Shown piece after piece: positions 22,793 to 36,614 of a stretch of 64,000 nucleotides of DNA (its first letter is position 1; each line of letters opens with the position of its first letter). The translations under genes and the position numbers were made by a program. The stretch is from Marthasterias glacialis (lineage: Eukaryota > Echinodermata > Asteroidea > Forcipulatida > Asteriidae). The notes below the pieces were generated by a model. That model worked only from the letters and a program-made list of their open reading frames with translations, made no database searches and was not told the origin of the DNA. The stretch lies in the NCBI GenBank assembly GCA_911728455.2, contig OU452223.1, positions 1,674,001 to 1,738,000 of the forward strand, in the 5' to 3' direction.

Positions 22793-25700
22793 CGCCGAAA
22801 AAAGAAGTCGGCAGCGCCACTGCCAATAACTCCAAAAATAATAGGGCTAGAGAGAAATTTCTTGTACCTGGAGTTAGCTGCAATAGTCCTGCATCCGAAA
22901 ATCGGGTTTTCCTGGCCAGCCAGGGCCATCTTCCGCCTTGAAACGACCAGGGAGCGGGGCTGCTCAGAATGCGCTTCAAACGCATGTCTAATGGCACTTT
23001 TGTACACGAAGCTGTAACAGAGTGAAAACAAGACTTAGCAACGACTCTATCTCCCAAAGTATTGGCGGGAAACTAACAAGTTTGACACTGTTGGAAAGCC
23101 CTGCTCATGGGCTTTCCGAAAATACCGGTCTTGGAGCTGTGGAATAAACAGGGAGGATGCCAGGGACTGCGGAGTGAGGACACCCTGAAAATGGCCAGTA
23201 CATACGGCCATGGTGTGTGTACGTGAACAATAGCCAAGGCTGCTACGTGTGTGCTGGACCGAAGCCAGCAAAAAAAAAAAAAAAAAAAAAAAAACGCCGA
23301 AAAAAGAAGTCGGCAGCGCCACTGCCAATAACTCCAAAAATAATAGGGCTAGAGAGAAATTTCTTGTACCTGGAGTTAGCTGCAATAGTCCTGCATCCGA
23401 AAATCGGGTTTTCCTGGCCAGCCAGGGCCATCTTCCGCCTTGAAACGACCAGGGAGCGGGGCTGCTCAGAATGCGCTTCAAACGCATGTCTAATGGCACT
23501 TTTGTACACGAAGCTGTAACAGAGTGAAAACAAGACTTAGCAACGACTCTATCTCCCAAAGTATTGGCGGGAAACTAACAAGTTTGACACTGTTGGAAAG
23601 CCCTGCTCATGGGCTTTCCGAAAATACTGGTCTTGGAGCTGTGGGATAAACAAGGAGGATGCCAGCGACTGCAGAGTGAGGACACCCTGAAAATGGCCAG
23701 TACATACGGCCATGGTGTGTGTACGTGAACAATAGCCAAGGCTGCTACGTGTGTGCTGGACCGAAGCCAGCAAAAAAATAAATAAATAAATAAACGCCGA
23801 AAAAGGAAGTCGGCAGCGCCACTGCCAATAACTCCAAAAATAATAGGGCTAGAGAGAAATTTCTTGTACCTGGAGTTAGCTGCAATAGTCCTGCATCCGA
23901 AAATCGGGTTTTCCTGGCCAGCCAGGGCCAACTTCCGCCTTGAAACGACCAGGGAGCGGGGCTGCTCAGAATGCGCTTCAAACGCATGTCTAATGGCAGT
24001 TTTGTACACGAAGCTGTAACAGAGTGAAAACAAGACTTAGCAACGACTCTATCTCCCAAAGTATTGGCGGGAAACTAACAAGTTTGACACTGTTGGAAAG
24101 CCCTGCTCATGGGCTTTCCGAAAATACTGGTCTTGGAGCTGTGGGATAAACAGGGAGGATGCCAGCGACTGCAGAGTGAGGACACCCTGAAAATGGCCAG
24201 TACATACGGCCATGGTGTGTGTACGTGAACAATAGCCAAGGCTGCTACGTGTGTGCTGGACCGAAGCCAGCAAAAAAAAAAAAAAAAAAAAAAAAAACGC
24301 CGAAAAAAAAAGTCGGCAGCGCCACTGCCAATAACTCCAAAAATAATAGGGCTAGAGAGAAATTTCTTGTACCTGGAGTTAGCTGCCATAGTCCTGCATC
24401 CGAAAATCGTGTTTTCCTGGCCAGCCAGGGCCATCTTCCACCTTGAAACGACCAGGGAGCGGGGCTACTCAGAATGCGCTTCAAACGCATGTCTAATGGC
24501 ACTTTTGTACACGAAGCTGTAACAGAGTGAAAACAAGACTTAGCAACGACTCTATCTCCTAAAGTATTGGCGGGAAACTAACAAGTTTGACACTGTTGGA
24601 AAGCCCTGCTCATGGGCTTTCCGAAAATACCGGTCTTGGAGCTGTGGGATAAACAGGGAGGATGCCAGCGACTGCGGAGTGAGGACACCCTGAAAATGGC
24701 CAGTACATACGGCCATGGTGTGTGTACGTGAACAATAGCCAAGGCTGCTACGTGTGTGCTGGACCGAAGCCAGCAAAAAAATAAATAAATAAATAAACGC
24801 CGAAAAAAGAAGTCGGCAGCGCCACTGCCAATAACTCCAAAAATAATAGGGCTAGAGAGAAATTTCTTGTACCTGGACTTAGCTGCCATTGTCCTGCATC
24901 CGAAAATCGGGCTTTCCTGGCCAGCCAGGGCCAACTTCCGCCTTGAAACGACCAGGGAGCGGGGCTACTCAGAATGCGCTTCAAACGCATGTCTAATGGC
25001 ACTTTTGTACACGAAGCTGTAACAGAGTGAAAACAAGACTTAGCAACGACTCTATCTCCCAAAGTATTGGCGGGAAACTAACAAGTTTGACACTGTTGGA
25101 AAGCCCTGCTCATGGGCTTTCCGAAAATACCGGTCTTGGAGCTATGTGATAAACAGGGAGGATGCCAGGGACTGCGGAGTGAGGACACCCTGAAAATGGC
25201 CAGTACATACGGCCATGGTGTGTGTACGTGAACAATAGATAAGGCTGCTACGTGTGTGCTGGACCGAAGCCAGCAAAGAAAAAAAAAAAAAAAAAAAAAC
25301 GCCGAAAAAAGAAGTCGGCAGCGCCACTGCCAAAAACTCCAAAAATAATAGGGCTAGAGAGAAATTTCTTGTACCTGGAGTTAGCTGCCATAGTCCTGCA
25401 TCCGAAAATCGTGTTTTCCTGGCCAGCCAGGGCCATCTTCCACCTTGAAACGACCAGGGAGCGGGGCTACTCAGAATGCGCTTCAAACGCATGTCTAATG
25501 GCACTTTTGTACACGAAGCTGTAACAGAGTGAAAACAAGACTTAGCAACGTCTCTATCTCCTAAAGTATTGGCGGGAAACTAACAAGTTTGACACTGTTG
25601 GAAAGCCCTGCTCATGGGCTTTCCGAAAATACCGGTCTTGGAGCTGTGGGATAAACAGGGAGGATGCCAGCGACTGCGGAGTGAGGACACCCTGAAAATG

Positions 25701-26275
25701 GCCAGTACATACGGCCATGGTGTGTGTACGTGAACAATAGCCAAGGCTGCTACGTGTGTGCTGGACCGAAGCCAGCAAAAAAAAAAAAAAAAAAAAAAAA
25801 AACGCCGAAAAAAGAAGTCGGCAGCGCCACTGCCAATAACTCCAAAAATAATAGGGCTAGAGAGAAATTTCTTGTACCTGGAGTTAGCTGCAATAGTCCT
25901 GCATCCGAAAATCGGGTTTTCCTGGCCAGCCAGGGCCATCTTCCGCCTTGAAACGACCAGGGAGCGGGGCTGCTCAGAATGCGCTTCAAACGCATGTCTA
26001 ATGGCACTTTTGTACACGAAGCTGTAACAGAGTGAAAACAAGACTTAGCAACGACTCTATCTCCCAAAGTATTGGCGGGAAACTAACAAGTTTGACACTG
26101 TTGGAAAGCCCTGCTCATGGGCTTTCCGAAAATACCGGTCTTGGAGCTGTGGAATAAACAGGGAGGATGCCAGGGACTGCGGAGTGAGGACACCCTGAAA
26201 ATGGCCAGTACATACGGCCATGGTGTGTGTACGTGAACAATAGCCAAGGCTGCTACGTGTGTGCTGGACCGAAGC

Positions 26276-26306
<31 letters not shown>

Positions 26307-29300
26307 CGCCGAAAAAAGAAGTCGGCAGCGCCACTGCCAATAACTCCAAAAATAATAGGGCTAGAGAGAAATTTCTTGTACCTGGAGTTAGCTGCCATAG
26401 TCCTGCATCCGAAAATCGTGTTTTCCTGGCCAGCCAGGGCCATCTTCCACCTTGAAACGACCAGGGAGCGGGGCTACTCAGAATGCGCTTCAAACGCATG
26501 TCTAATGGCACTTTTGTACACGAAGCTGTAACAGAGTGAAAACAAGACTTAGCAACGACTCTATCTCCTAAAGTATTGGCGGGAAACTAACAAGTTTGAC
26601 ACTGTTGGAAAGCCCTGCTCATGGGCTTTCCGAAAATACCGGTCTTGGAGCTGTGGGATAAACAGGGAGGATGCCAGCGACTGCGGAACGAGGACACCCT
26701 GAAAATGGCCAGTACATACGGCCATGGTGTGTGTACGTGAACAATAGCCAAGGCTGCTACGTGTGTGCTGGACCGAAGCCAGCAAAAAAATAAATAAATA
26801 AATAAACGCCGAAAAAAGAAGTCGGCAGCGCCACTGCCAATAACTCCAAAAATAATAGGGCTAGAGAGAAATTTCTTGTACCTGGACTTAGCTGCCATTG
26901 TCCTGCATCCGAAAATCGGGTTTTCCTGGCCAGCCAGGGCCAACTTCCGCCTTGAAACGACCAGGGAGCGGGGCTACTCAGAATGCGCTTCAAACGCATG
27001 TCTAATGGCACTTTTGTACACGAAGCTGTAACAGAGTGAAAACAAGACTTAGCAACGACTCTATCTCCCAAAGTATTGGCGGGAAACTAACAAGTTTGAC
27101 ACTGTTGGAAAGCCCTGGTCATGGGCTTTCCGAAAATACCGGTCTTGGAGCTGTGGGATAAACAGGGAGGATGCCAGCGACTGCGGAGTGAGGACACCCT
27201 GAAAATGGCCAGTACATACGGCCATGGTGTGTGTACGTGAACAATAGCCAAGGCTGCTACGTGTGTGCTGGACCGAAGCCAGCAAAAAAATAAATAAATA
27301 AATAAACGTCGAAAAAAGAAGTCGGCAGCGCCACTGCCAATAACTCCAAAAATAATAGGGCTAGAGAGAAATTTCTTGTACCTGGACTTAGCTGCCATTG
27401 TCCTGCATCCGAAAATCGGGTTTTCCTGGCCAGCCAGGGCCAACTTCCGCCTTGAAACGACCAGGGAGCGGGGCTACTCAGAATGCGCTTCAAACGCATG
27501 TCTAATGGCACTTTTGTACACGAAGCTGTAACAGAGTGAAAACAAGACTTAGCAACGACTCTATCTCCCAAAGTATTGGCGGGAAACTAACAAGTTTGAC
27601 ACTGTTGGAAAGCCCTGCTCATGGGCTTTCCGAAAATACCGGTCTTGGAGCTGTGGAATAAACAGGGAGGATGCCAGGGACTGCAGAGTGAGGACACCCT
27701 GAAAATGGCCAGTACATACGGCCATGGTGTGTGTACGTGAACAATAGCCAAGGCTGCTACGTGTGTGCTGGACCGAAGCCAGCAAAAAAAAAAAAAAAAA
27801 AAAAAAAACGCCGAAAAAAGAAGTCGGCAGCGCCACTGCCAATAACTCCAAAAATAATAGGGCTAGAGAGAAATTTCTTGTACCTGGAGTTAGCTGCCAT
27901 AGTCCTGCATCCGAAAATCGTGTTTTCCTGGCCAGCCAGGGCCATCTTCCACCTTGAAACGACCAGGGAGCGGGGCTACTCAGAATGCGCTTCAAACGCA
28001 TGTCTAATGGCACTTTTGTACACGAAGCTGTAACAGAGTGAAAACAAGACTTAGCAACGACTCTATCTCCTAAAGTATTGGCGGGAAACTAACAAGTTTG
28101 ACACTGTTGGAAAGCCCTGCTCATGGGCTTTCCGAAAATACCGGTCCTGGAGCTGTGGGATAAACAGGGAGGATGCCAGCGACTGCGGAACGAGGACACC
28201 CTGAAAATGGCCAGTACATACGGCCATGGTGTGTGTACGTGAACAATAGCCAAGGCTGCTACGTGTGTGCTGGACCGAAGCCAGCAAAAAAATAAATAAA
28301 TAAATAAACGCCGAAAAAAGAAGTCGGCAGCGCCACTGCCAATAACTCCAAAAATAATAGGGCTAGAGAGAAATTTCTTGTACCTGGACTTAGCTGCCAT
28401 TGTCCTGCATCCGAAAATCGGGTTTTCCTGGCCAGCCAGGGCCAACTTCCGCCTTGAAACGACCAGGGAGCGGGGCTACTCAGAATGCGCTTCAAACGCA
28501 TGTCTAATGGCACTTTTGTACACGAAGCTGTAACAGAGTGAAAACAAGACTTAGCAACGACTCTATCTCCCAAAGTATTGGCGGGAAACTAACAAGTTTG
28601 ACACTGTTGGAAAGCCCTGGTCATGGGCTTTCCGAAAATACCGGTCTTGGAGCTGTGGGATAAACAGGGAGGATGCCAGCGACTGCGGAGTGAGGACACC
28701 CTGAAAATGGCCAGTACATACGGCCATGGTGTGTGTACGTGAACAATAGCCAAGGCTGCTACGTGTGTGCTGGACCGAAGCCAGCAAAAAAATAAATAAA
28801 TAAATAAACGTCGAAAAAAGAAGTCGGCAGCGCCACTGCCAATAACTCCAAAAATAATAGGGCTAGAGAGAAATTTCTTGTACCTGGACTTAGCTGCCAT
28901 TGTCCTGCATCCGAAAATCGGGTTTTCCTGGCCAGCCAGGGCCATCTTCCGCCTTGAAACGACCAGGGAGCGGGGCTACTCAGAATGCGCTTCAAACGCA
29001 TGTCTAATGGCACTTTTGTACACGAAGCTGTAACAGAGTGAAAACAAGACTTAGCAACGACTCTATCTCCCAAAGTATTGGCGGGAAACTAACAAGTTTG
29101 ACACTGTTGGAAAGCCCTGCTCATGGGCTTTCCGAAAATACTGGTCTTGGAGCTGTGGGATAAACAGGGAGGATGCCAGCGACTGCAGAGTGAGGACACC
29201 CTGAAAATGGCCAGTACATACGGCCATGGTGTGTGTACGTGAACAATAGCCAAGGCTGCTACGTGTGTGCTGGACCGAAGCCAGCAAAAAAAAAAAAAAA

Positions 29301-32300
29301 AAAAAAAAAACGCCGAAAAAAGAAGTCGGCAGCGCCACTGCCAATAACTCCAAAAATAATAGGGCTAGAGAGAAATTTCTTGTACCTGGAGTTAGCTGCC
29401 ATAGTCCTGCATCCGAAAATCGTGTTTTCCTGGCCAGCCAGGGCCATCTTCCACCTTGAAACGACCAGGGAGCGGGGCTACTCAGAATGCGCTTCAAACG
29501 CATGTCTAATGGCACTTTTGTACACGAAGCTGTAACAGAGTGAAAACAAGACTTAGCAACGACTCTATCTCCTAAAGTATTGGCGGGAAACTAACAAGTT
29601 TGACACTGTTGGAAAGCCCTGCTCATGGGCTTTCCGAAAATACCGGTCTTGGAGCTGTGGGATAAACAGGGAGGATGCCAGCGACTGCGGAACGAGGACA
29701 CCCTGAAAATGGCCAGTACATACGGCCATGGTGTGTGTACGTGAACAATAGCCAAGGCTGCTACGTGTGTGCTGGACCGAAGCCAGCAAAAAAAAAAAAA
29801 AAAAAAAAAAAAACGCCGAAAAAAGAAGTCGGCAGCGCCACTGCCAATAACTCCAAAAATAATAGGGCTAGAGAGAAATTTCTTGTACCTGGAGTTAGCT
29901 GCCATAGTCCTGCATCCGAAAATCGTGTTTTCCTGGCCAGCCAGGGCCATCTTCCACCTTGAAACGACCAGGGAGCGGGGCTACTCAGAATGCGCTTCAA
30001 ACGCATGTCTAATGGCACTTTTGTACACGAAGCTGTAACAGAGTGAAAACAAGACTTAGCAACGACTCTATCTCCTAAAGTATTGGCGGGAAACTAACAA
30101 GTTTGACACTGTTGGAAAGCCCTGCTCATGGGCTTTCCGAAAATACCGGTCTTGGAGCTGTGGGATAAACAGGGAGGATGCCAGCGACTGCGGAGCGAGG
30201 ACACCCTGAAAATGGCCAGTACATACGGCCATGGTGTGTGTACGTGAACAATAGCCAAGGCTGCTACGTGTGTGCTGGACCGAAGCCAGCAAAAAAAAAA
30301 AAAAAAAAAAAAAAACGCCGAAAAAAGAAGTCGGCAGCGCCACTGCCAATAACTCCAAAAATAATAGGGCTAGAGAGAAATTTCTTGTACCTGGAGTTAG
30401 CTGCCATAGTCCTGCATCCGAAAATCGTGTTTTCCTGGCCAGCCAGGGCCATCTTCCACCTTGAAACGACCAGGGAGCGGGGCTACTCAGAATGCGCTTC
30501 AAACGCATGTCTAATGGCACTTTTGTACACGAAGCTGTAACAGAGTGAAAACAAGACTTAGCAACGACTCTATCTCCTAAAGTATTGGCGGGAAACTAAC
30601 AAGTTTGACACTGTTGGAAAGCCCTGCTCATGGGCTTTCCGAAAATACCGGTCTTGGAGCTGTGGGATAAACAGGGAGGATGCCAGCGACTGCGGAACGA
30701 GGACACCCTGAAAATGGCCAGTACATACGGCCATGGTGTGTGTACGTGAACAATAGCCAAGGCTGCTACGTGTGTGCTGGACCGAAGCCAGCAAAAAAAT
30801 AAATAAATAAATAAACGCCGAAAAAAGAAGTCGGCAGCGCCACTGCCAATAACTCCAAAAATAATAGGGCTAGAGAGAAATTTCTTGTACCTGGAGTTAG
30901 CTGCCATAGTCCTGCATCCGAAAATCGTGTTTTCCTGGCCAACCAGGGCCATCTTCCACCTTGAAACGACCAGGGAGCGGGGCTACTCAGAATGCGCTTC
31001 AAACGCATGTCTAATGGCACTTTTGTACACGAAGCTGTAACAGAGTGAAAACAAGACTTAGCAACGTCTCTATCTCCTAAAGTATTGGCGGGAAACTAAC
31101 AAGTTTGACACTGTTGGAAAGCCCTGCTCATGGGCTTTCCGAAAATACCGGTCTTGGAGCTGTGGGATAAACAGGGAGGATGCCAGCGACTGCGGAGTGA
31201 GGACACCCTGAAAATGGCCAGTACATACGGCCATGGTGTGTGTACGTGAACAATAGCCAAGGCTGCTACGTGTGTGCTGGACCGAAGCCAGCAAAAAAAT
31301 AAATAAATAAATAAACGCCGAAAAAAGAAGTCGGCAGCGCCACTGCCAATAACTCCAAAAATAATAGGGCTAGAGAGAAATTTCCTGTACCTGGACTTAG
31401 CTGCCATTGTCCTGCATCCGAAAATCGGGTTTTCCTGGCCAGCCAGGGCCAACTTCCGCCTTGAAACGACCAGGGAGCGGGGCTACTCAGAATGCGCTTC
31501 AAACGCATGTCTAATGGCACTTTTGTACACGAAGCTGTAACAGAGTGAAAACAAGACTTAGCAACGACTCTATCTCCCAAAGTATTGGCGGGAAACTAAC
31601 AAGTTTGACACTGTTGGAAAGCCCTGCTCATGGGCTTTCCGAAAATACCGGTCTTGGAGCTATGTGATAAACAGGGAGGATGCCAGGGACTGCGGAGTGA
31701 GGACACCCTGAAAATGGCCAGTACATACGGCCATGGTGTGTGTACGTGAACAATAGCTAAGGCTGCTACGTGTGTGCTGGACCGAAGCCAGCAAAAAAAA
31801 AAAAAAAAAAAAAAAAACGCCGAAAAAAGAAGTCGGCAGCGCCACTGCCAATAACTCCAAAAATAATAGGGCTAGAGAGAAATTTCTTGTACCTGGAGTT
31901 AGCTGCCATAGTCCTGCATCCGAAAATCGTGTTTTCCTGGCCAGCCAGGGCCATCTTCCGCCTTGAAACGACCAGGGAGCGGGGCTACTCAGAATGCGCT
32001 TCAAACGCATGTCTAATGGCACTTTTGTACACGAAGCTGTAACAGAGTGAAAACAAGACTTAGCAACGACTCTATCTCCCAAAGTATTGGCGGGAAACTA
32101 ACAAGTTTGACACTGTTGGAAAGCCCTGCTCATGGGCTTTCCGAAAATACCGGTCTTGGAGCTATGTGATAAACAGGGAGGATGCCAGCGACTGCGGAAC
32201 GAGGACACCCTGAAAATGGCCAGTACATACGGCCATGGTGTGTGTACGTGAACAATAGCCAAGGCTGCTACGTGTGTGCTGGACAGAAGCCAGCAAAAAA

Positions 32301-35300
32301 AAAAAAAAAAAAAAAAAAACGCCGAAAAAAGAAGTCGGCAGCGCCACTGCCAATAACTCCAAAAATAATAGGGCTAGAGAGAAATTTCTTGTACCTGGAG
32401 TTAGCTGCCATAGTCCTGCATCCGAAAATCGTGTTTTCCTGGCCAGCCAGGGCCATCTTCCACCTTGAAACGACCAGGGAGCGGGGCTACTCAGAATGCG
32501 CTTCAAACGCATGTCTAATGGCACTTTTGTACACGAAGCTGTAACAGAGTGAAAACAAGACTTAGCAACGACTCTATCTCCTAAAGTATTGGCGGGAAAC
32601 TAACAAGTTTGACACTGTTGGAAAGCCCTGCTCATGGGCTTTCCGAAAATACCGGTCTTGGAGCTGTGGGATAAACAGGGAGGATGCCAGCGACTGCGGA
32701 ACGAGGACACCCTGAAAATGGCCAGTACATACGGCCATGGTGTGTGTACGTGAACAATAGCCAAGGCTGCTACGTGTGTGCTGGACCGAAGCCAGCAAAA
32801 AAAAAAAAAAAAAAAAAAAAACGCCGAAAAAAGAAGTCGGCAGCGCCACTGCCAATAACTCCAAAAATAATAGGGCTAGAGAGAAATTTCTTGTACCTGG
32901 AGTTAGCTGCCATAGTCCTGCATCCGAAAATCGTGTTTTCCTGGCCAGCCAGGGCCATCTTCCACCTTGAAACGACCAGGGAGCGGGGCTACTCAGAATG
33001 CGCTTCAAACGCATGTCTAATGGCACTTTTGTACACGAAGCTGTAACAGAGTGAAAACAAGACTTAGCAACGACTCTATCTCCTAAAGTATTGGCGGGAA
33101 ACTAACAAGTTTGACACTGTTGGAAAGCCCTGCTCATGGGCTTTCCGAAAATACCGGTCTTGGAGCTGTGGGATAAACAGGGAGGATGCCAGCGACTGCG
33201 GAACGAGGACACCCTGAAAATGGCCAGTACATACGGCCATGGTGTGTGTACGTGAACAATAGCCAAGGCTGCTACGTGTGTGCTGGACCGAAGCCAGCAA
33301 AAAAATAAATAAATAAATAAACGCCGAAAAAAGAAGTCGGCAGCGCCACTGCCAATAACTCCAAAAATAATAGGGCTAGAGAGAAATTTCTTGTACCTGG
33401 AGTTAGCTGCCATAGTCCTGCATCCGAAAATCGTGTTTTCCTGGCCAACCAGGGCCATCTTCCACCTTGAAACGACCAGGGAGCGGGGCTACTCAGAATG
33501 CGCTTCAAACGCATGTCTAATGGCACTTTTGTACACGAAGCTGTAACAGAGTGAAAACAAGACTTAGCAACGTCTCTATCTCCTAAAGTATTGGCGGGAA
33601 ACTAACAAGTTTGACACTGTTGGAAAGCCCTGCTCATGGGCTTTCCGAAAATACCGGTCTTGGAGCTGTGGGATAAACAGGGAGGATGCCAGCGACTGCG
33701 GAGTGAGGACACCCTGAAAATGGCCAGTACATACGGCCATGGTGTGTGTACGTGAACAATAGCCAAGGCTGCTACGTGTGTGCTGGACCGAAGCCAGCAA
33801 AAAAATAAATAAATAAATAAACGCCGAAAAAAGAAGTCGGCAGCGCCACTGCCAATAACTCCAAAAATAATAGGGCTAGAGAGAAATTTCCTGTACCTGG
33901 ACTTAGCTGCCATTGTCCTGCATCCGAAAATCGGGTTTTCCTGGCCAGCCAGGGCCAACTTCCGCCTTGAAACGACCAGGGAGCGGGGCTACTCAGAATG
34001 CGCTTCAAACGCATGTCTAATGGCACTTTTGTACACGAAGCTGTAACAGAGTGAAAACAAGACTTAGCAACGACTCTATCTCCCAAAGTATTGGCGGGAA
34101 ACTAACAAGTTTGACACTGTTGGAAAGCCCTGCTCATGGGCTTTCCGAAAATACCGGTCTTGGAGCTATGTGATAAACAGGGAGGATGCCAGGGACTGCG
34201 GAGTGAGGACACCCTGAAAATGGCCAGTACATACGGCCATGGTGTGTGTACGTGAACAATAGCTAAGGCTGTTACGTGTGTGCTGGACCGAAGCCAGCAA
34301 AAAAAAAAAAAAAAAAAAAAAACGCCGAAAAAAGAAGTCGGCAGCGCCACTGCCAATAACTCCAAAAATAATAGGGCTAGAGAGAAATTTCTTGTACCTG
34401 GAGTTAGCTGCCATAGTCCTGCATCCGAAAATCGTGTTTTCCTGGCCAGCCAGGGCCATCTTCCACCTTGAAACGACCAGGGAGCGGGGCTACTCAGAAT
34501 GCGCTTCAAACGCATGTCTAATGGCACTTTTGTACACGAAGCTGTAACAGAGTGAAAACAAGACTTAGCAACGTCTCTATCTCCTAAAGTATTGGCGGGA
34601 AACTAACAAGTTTGACACTGTTGGAAAGCCCTGCTCATGGGCTTTCCGAAAATACCGGTCTTGGAGCTGTGGGATAAACAGGGAGGATGCCAGCGACTGC
34701 GGAGTGAGGACACCCTGAAAATGGCCAGTACATACGGCCATGGTGTGTGTACGTGAACAATAGCTAAGGCTGCTACGTGTGTGCTGGACCGAAGCCAGCA
34801 AAAAAAAAAAAAAAAAAAAAAAAAACGCCGAAAAAAGAAGTCGGCAGCGCCACTGCCAATAACTCCAAAAATAATAGGGCTAGAGAGAAATTTCTTGTAC
34901 CTGGAGTTAGCTGCAATAGTCCTGCATCCGAAAATCGGGTTTTCCTGGCCAGCCAGGGCCATCTTCCGCCTTGAAACGACCAGGGAGCGGGGCTGCTCAG
35001 AATGCGCTTCAAACGCATGTCTAATGGCACTTTTGTACACGAAGCTGTAACAGAGTGAAAACAAGACTTAGCAACGACTCTATCTCCCAAAGTATTGGCG
35101 GGAAACTAACAAGTTTGACACTGTTGGAAAGCCCTGCTCATGGGCTTTCCGAAAATACCGGTCTTGGAGCTGTGGAATAAACAGGGAGGATGCCAGGGAC
35201 TGCGGAGTGAGGACACCCTGAAAATGGCCAGTACATACGGCCATGGTGTGTGTACGTGAACAATAGCCAAGGCTGCTACGTGTGTGCTGGACCGAAGCCA

Positions 35301-36614
35301 GCAAAAAAAACAAAAAAAAAAAACAAAACGCCGAAAAAAGAAGTCGGCAGCGCCACTGCCAATAACTCCAAAAATAATAGGGCTAGAGAGAAATTTCTTG
35401 TACCTGGAGTTAGCTGCCATAGTCCTGCATCCGAAAATCGGGTTTTCCCGGCCAGCCAGGGCCATCTTCCACCTTGAAACGACCAGGGAGCGGGGCTGCT
35501 CAGAATGCGCTTCAAACGCATGTCTAATGGCAGTTTTGTACACGAAGCTGTAACAGAGTGAAAACAAGACTTAGCAACGACTCTATCTCCCAAAGTATTG
35601 GCGGGAAACTAACAAGTTTGACACTGTTGGAAAGCCCTGCTCATGGGCTTTCCGAAAATACTGGTCTTGGAGCTGTGTGATAAAAAGGGAGGATGCCAGC
35701 GACTGCAGAGTGAGGACACCCTGAAAATGGCCAGTACATACGGCCATGGTGTGTGTACGTGAACAATAGCCAAGGCTGCTACGTGTGTGCTGGACCGAAG
35801 CCAGCAAAAAAATAAATAAATAAATAAACGCCGAAAAAAGAAGTCGGCAGCGCCACTGCCAATAACTCCAAAAATAATAGGGCTAGAGAGAAATTTCTTG
35901 TACCTGGAGTTAGCTGCCATAGTCCTGCATCCGAAAATCGGGTTTTCCCGGCCAGCCAGGGCCATCTTCCACCTTGAAACGACCAGGGAGCGGGGCTGCT
36001 CAGAATGCGCTTCAAACGCATGTCTAATGGCAGTTTTGTACACGAAGCTGTAACAGAGTGAAAACAAGACTTAGCAACGACTCTATCTCCCAAAGTATTG
36101 GCGGGAAACTAACAAGTTTGACACTGTTGGAAAGCCCTGCTCATGGGCTTTCCGAAAATACTGGTCTTGGAGCTGTGTGATAAAAAGGGAGGATGCCAGC
36201 GACTGCAGAGTGAGGACACCCTGAAAATGGCCAGTACATACGGCCATGGTGTGTGTACGTGAACAATAGCCAAGGCTGCTACGTGTGTGCTGGACCGAAG
36301 CCAGCAAAAAAATAAATAAATAAATAAACGCCGAAAAAAGAAGTCGGCAGCGCCACTGCCAATAACTCCAAAAATAATAGGGCTAGAGAGAAATTTCTTG
36401 TACCTGGACTTAGCTGCCATTGTCCTGCATCCGAAAATCGGGTTTTCCTGGCCAGCCAGGGCCAACTTCCGCCTTGAAACGACCAGGGAGCGGGGCTGCT
36501 CAGAATGCGCTTCAAACGCATGTCTAATGGCACTTTTGTACACGAGGCTGTAACAGAGTGAAAACAAGACTTAGCAACGACTCTATCTCCCAAAGTATTG
36601 GCGGGAAACTAACA
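21071..36614 (+). repeat. Array domain III: nested 2.5-kb, 1,502-bp and 2,506-bp repeats
   Basis: Five units at 21071-23580 recur at 24081-26592 (offset about 3,010 bp). Three units at 26593-28094 recur at 28095-29596 (1,502 bp), marked by GCGGAACGAGG, CCCTGGTCATGG and AAACGTCG. Units from about 30100 recur 2,506 bp later; within this, 30602-31601 and 33108-34107 look identical by eye, sharing GGCCAACCAGG, CGTCTCTATC and TTTCCTGTACC. Near the right end two units (35615, 36115) share GATAAAAAGGG, and one unit (35112) has an A-tract interrupted by C. Confidence 0.85.
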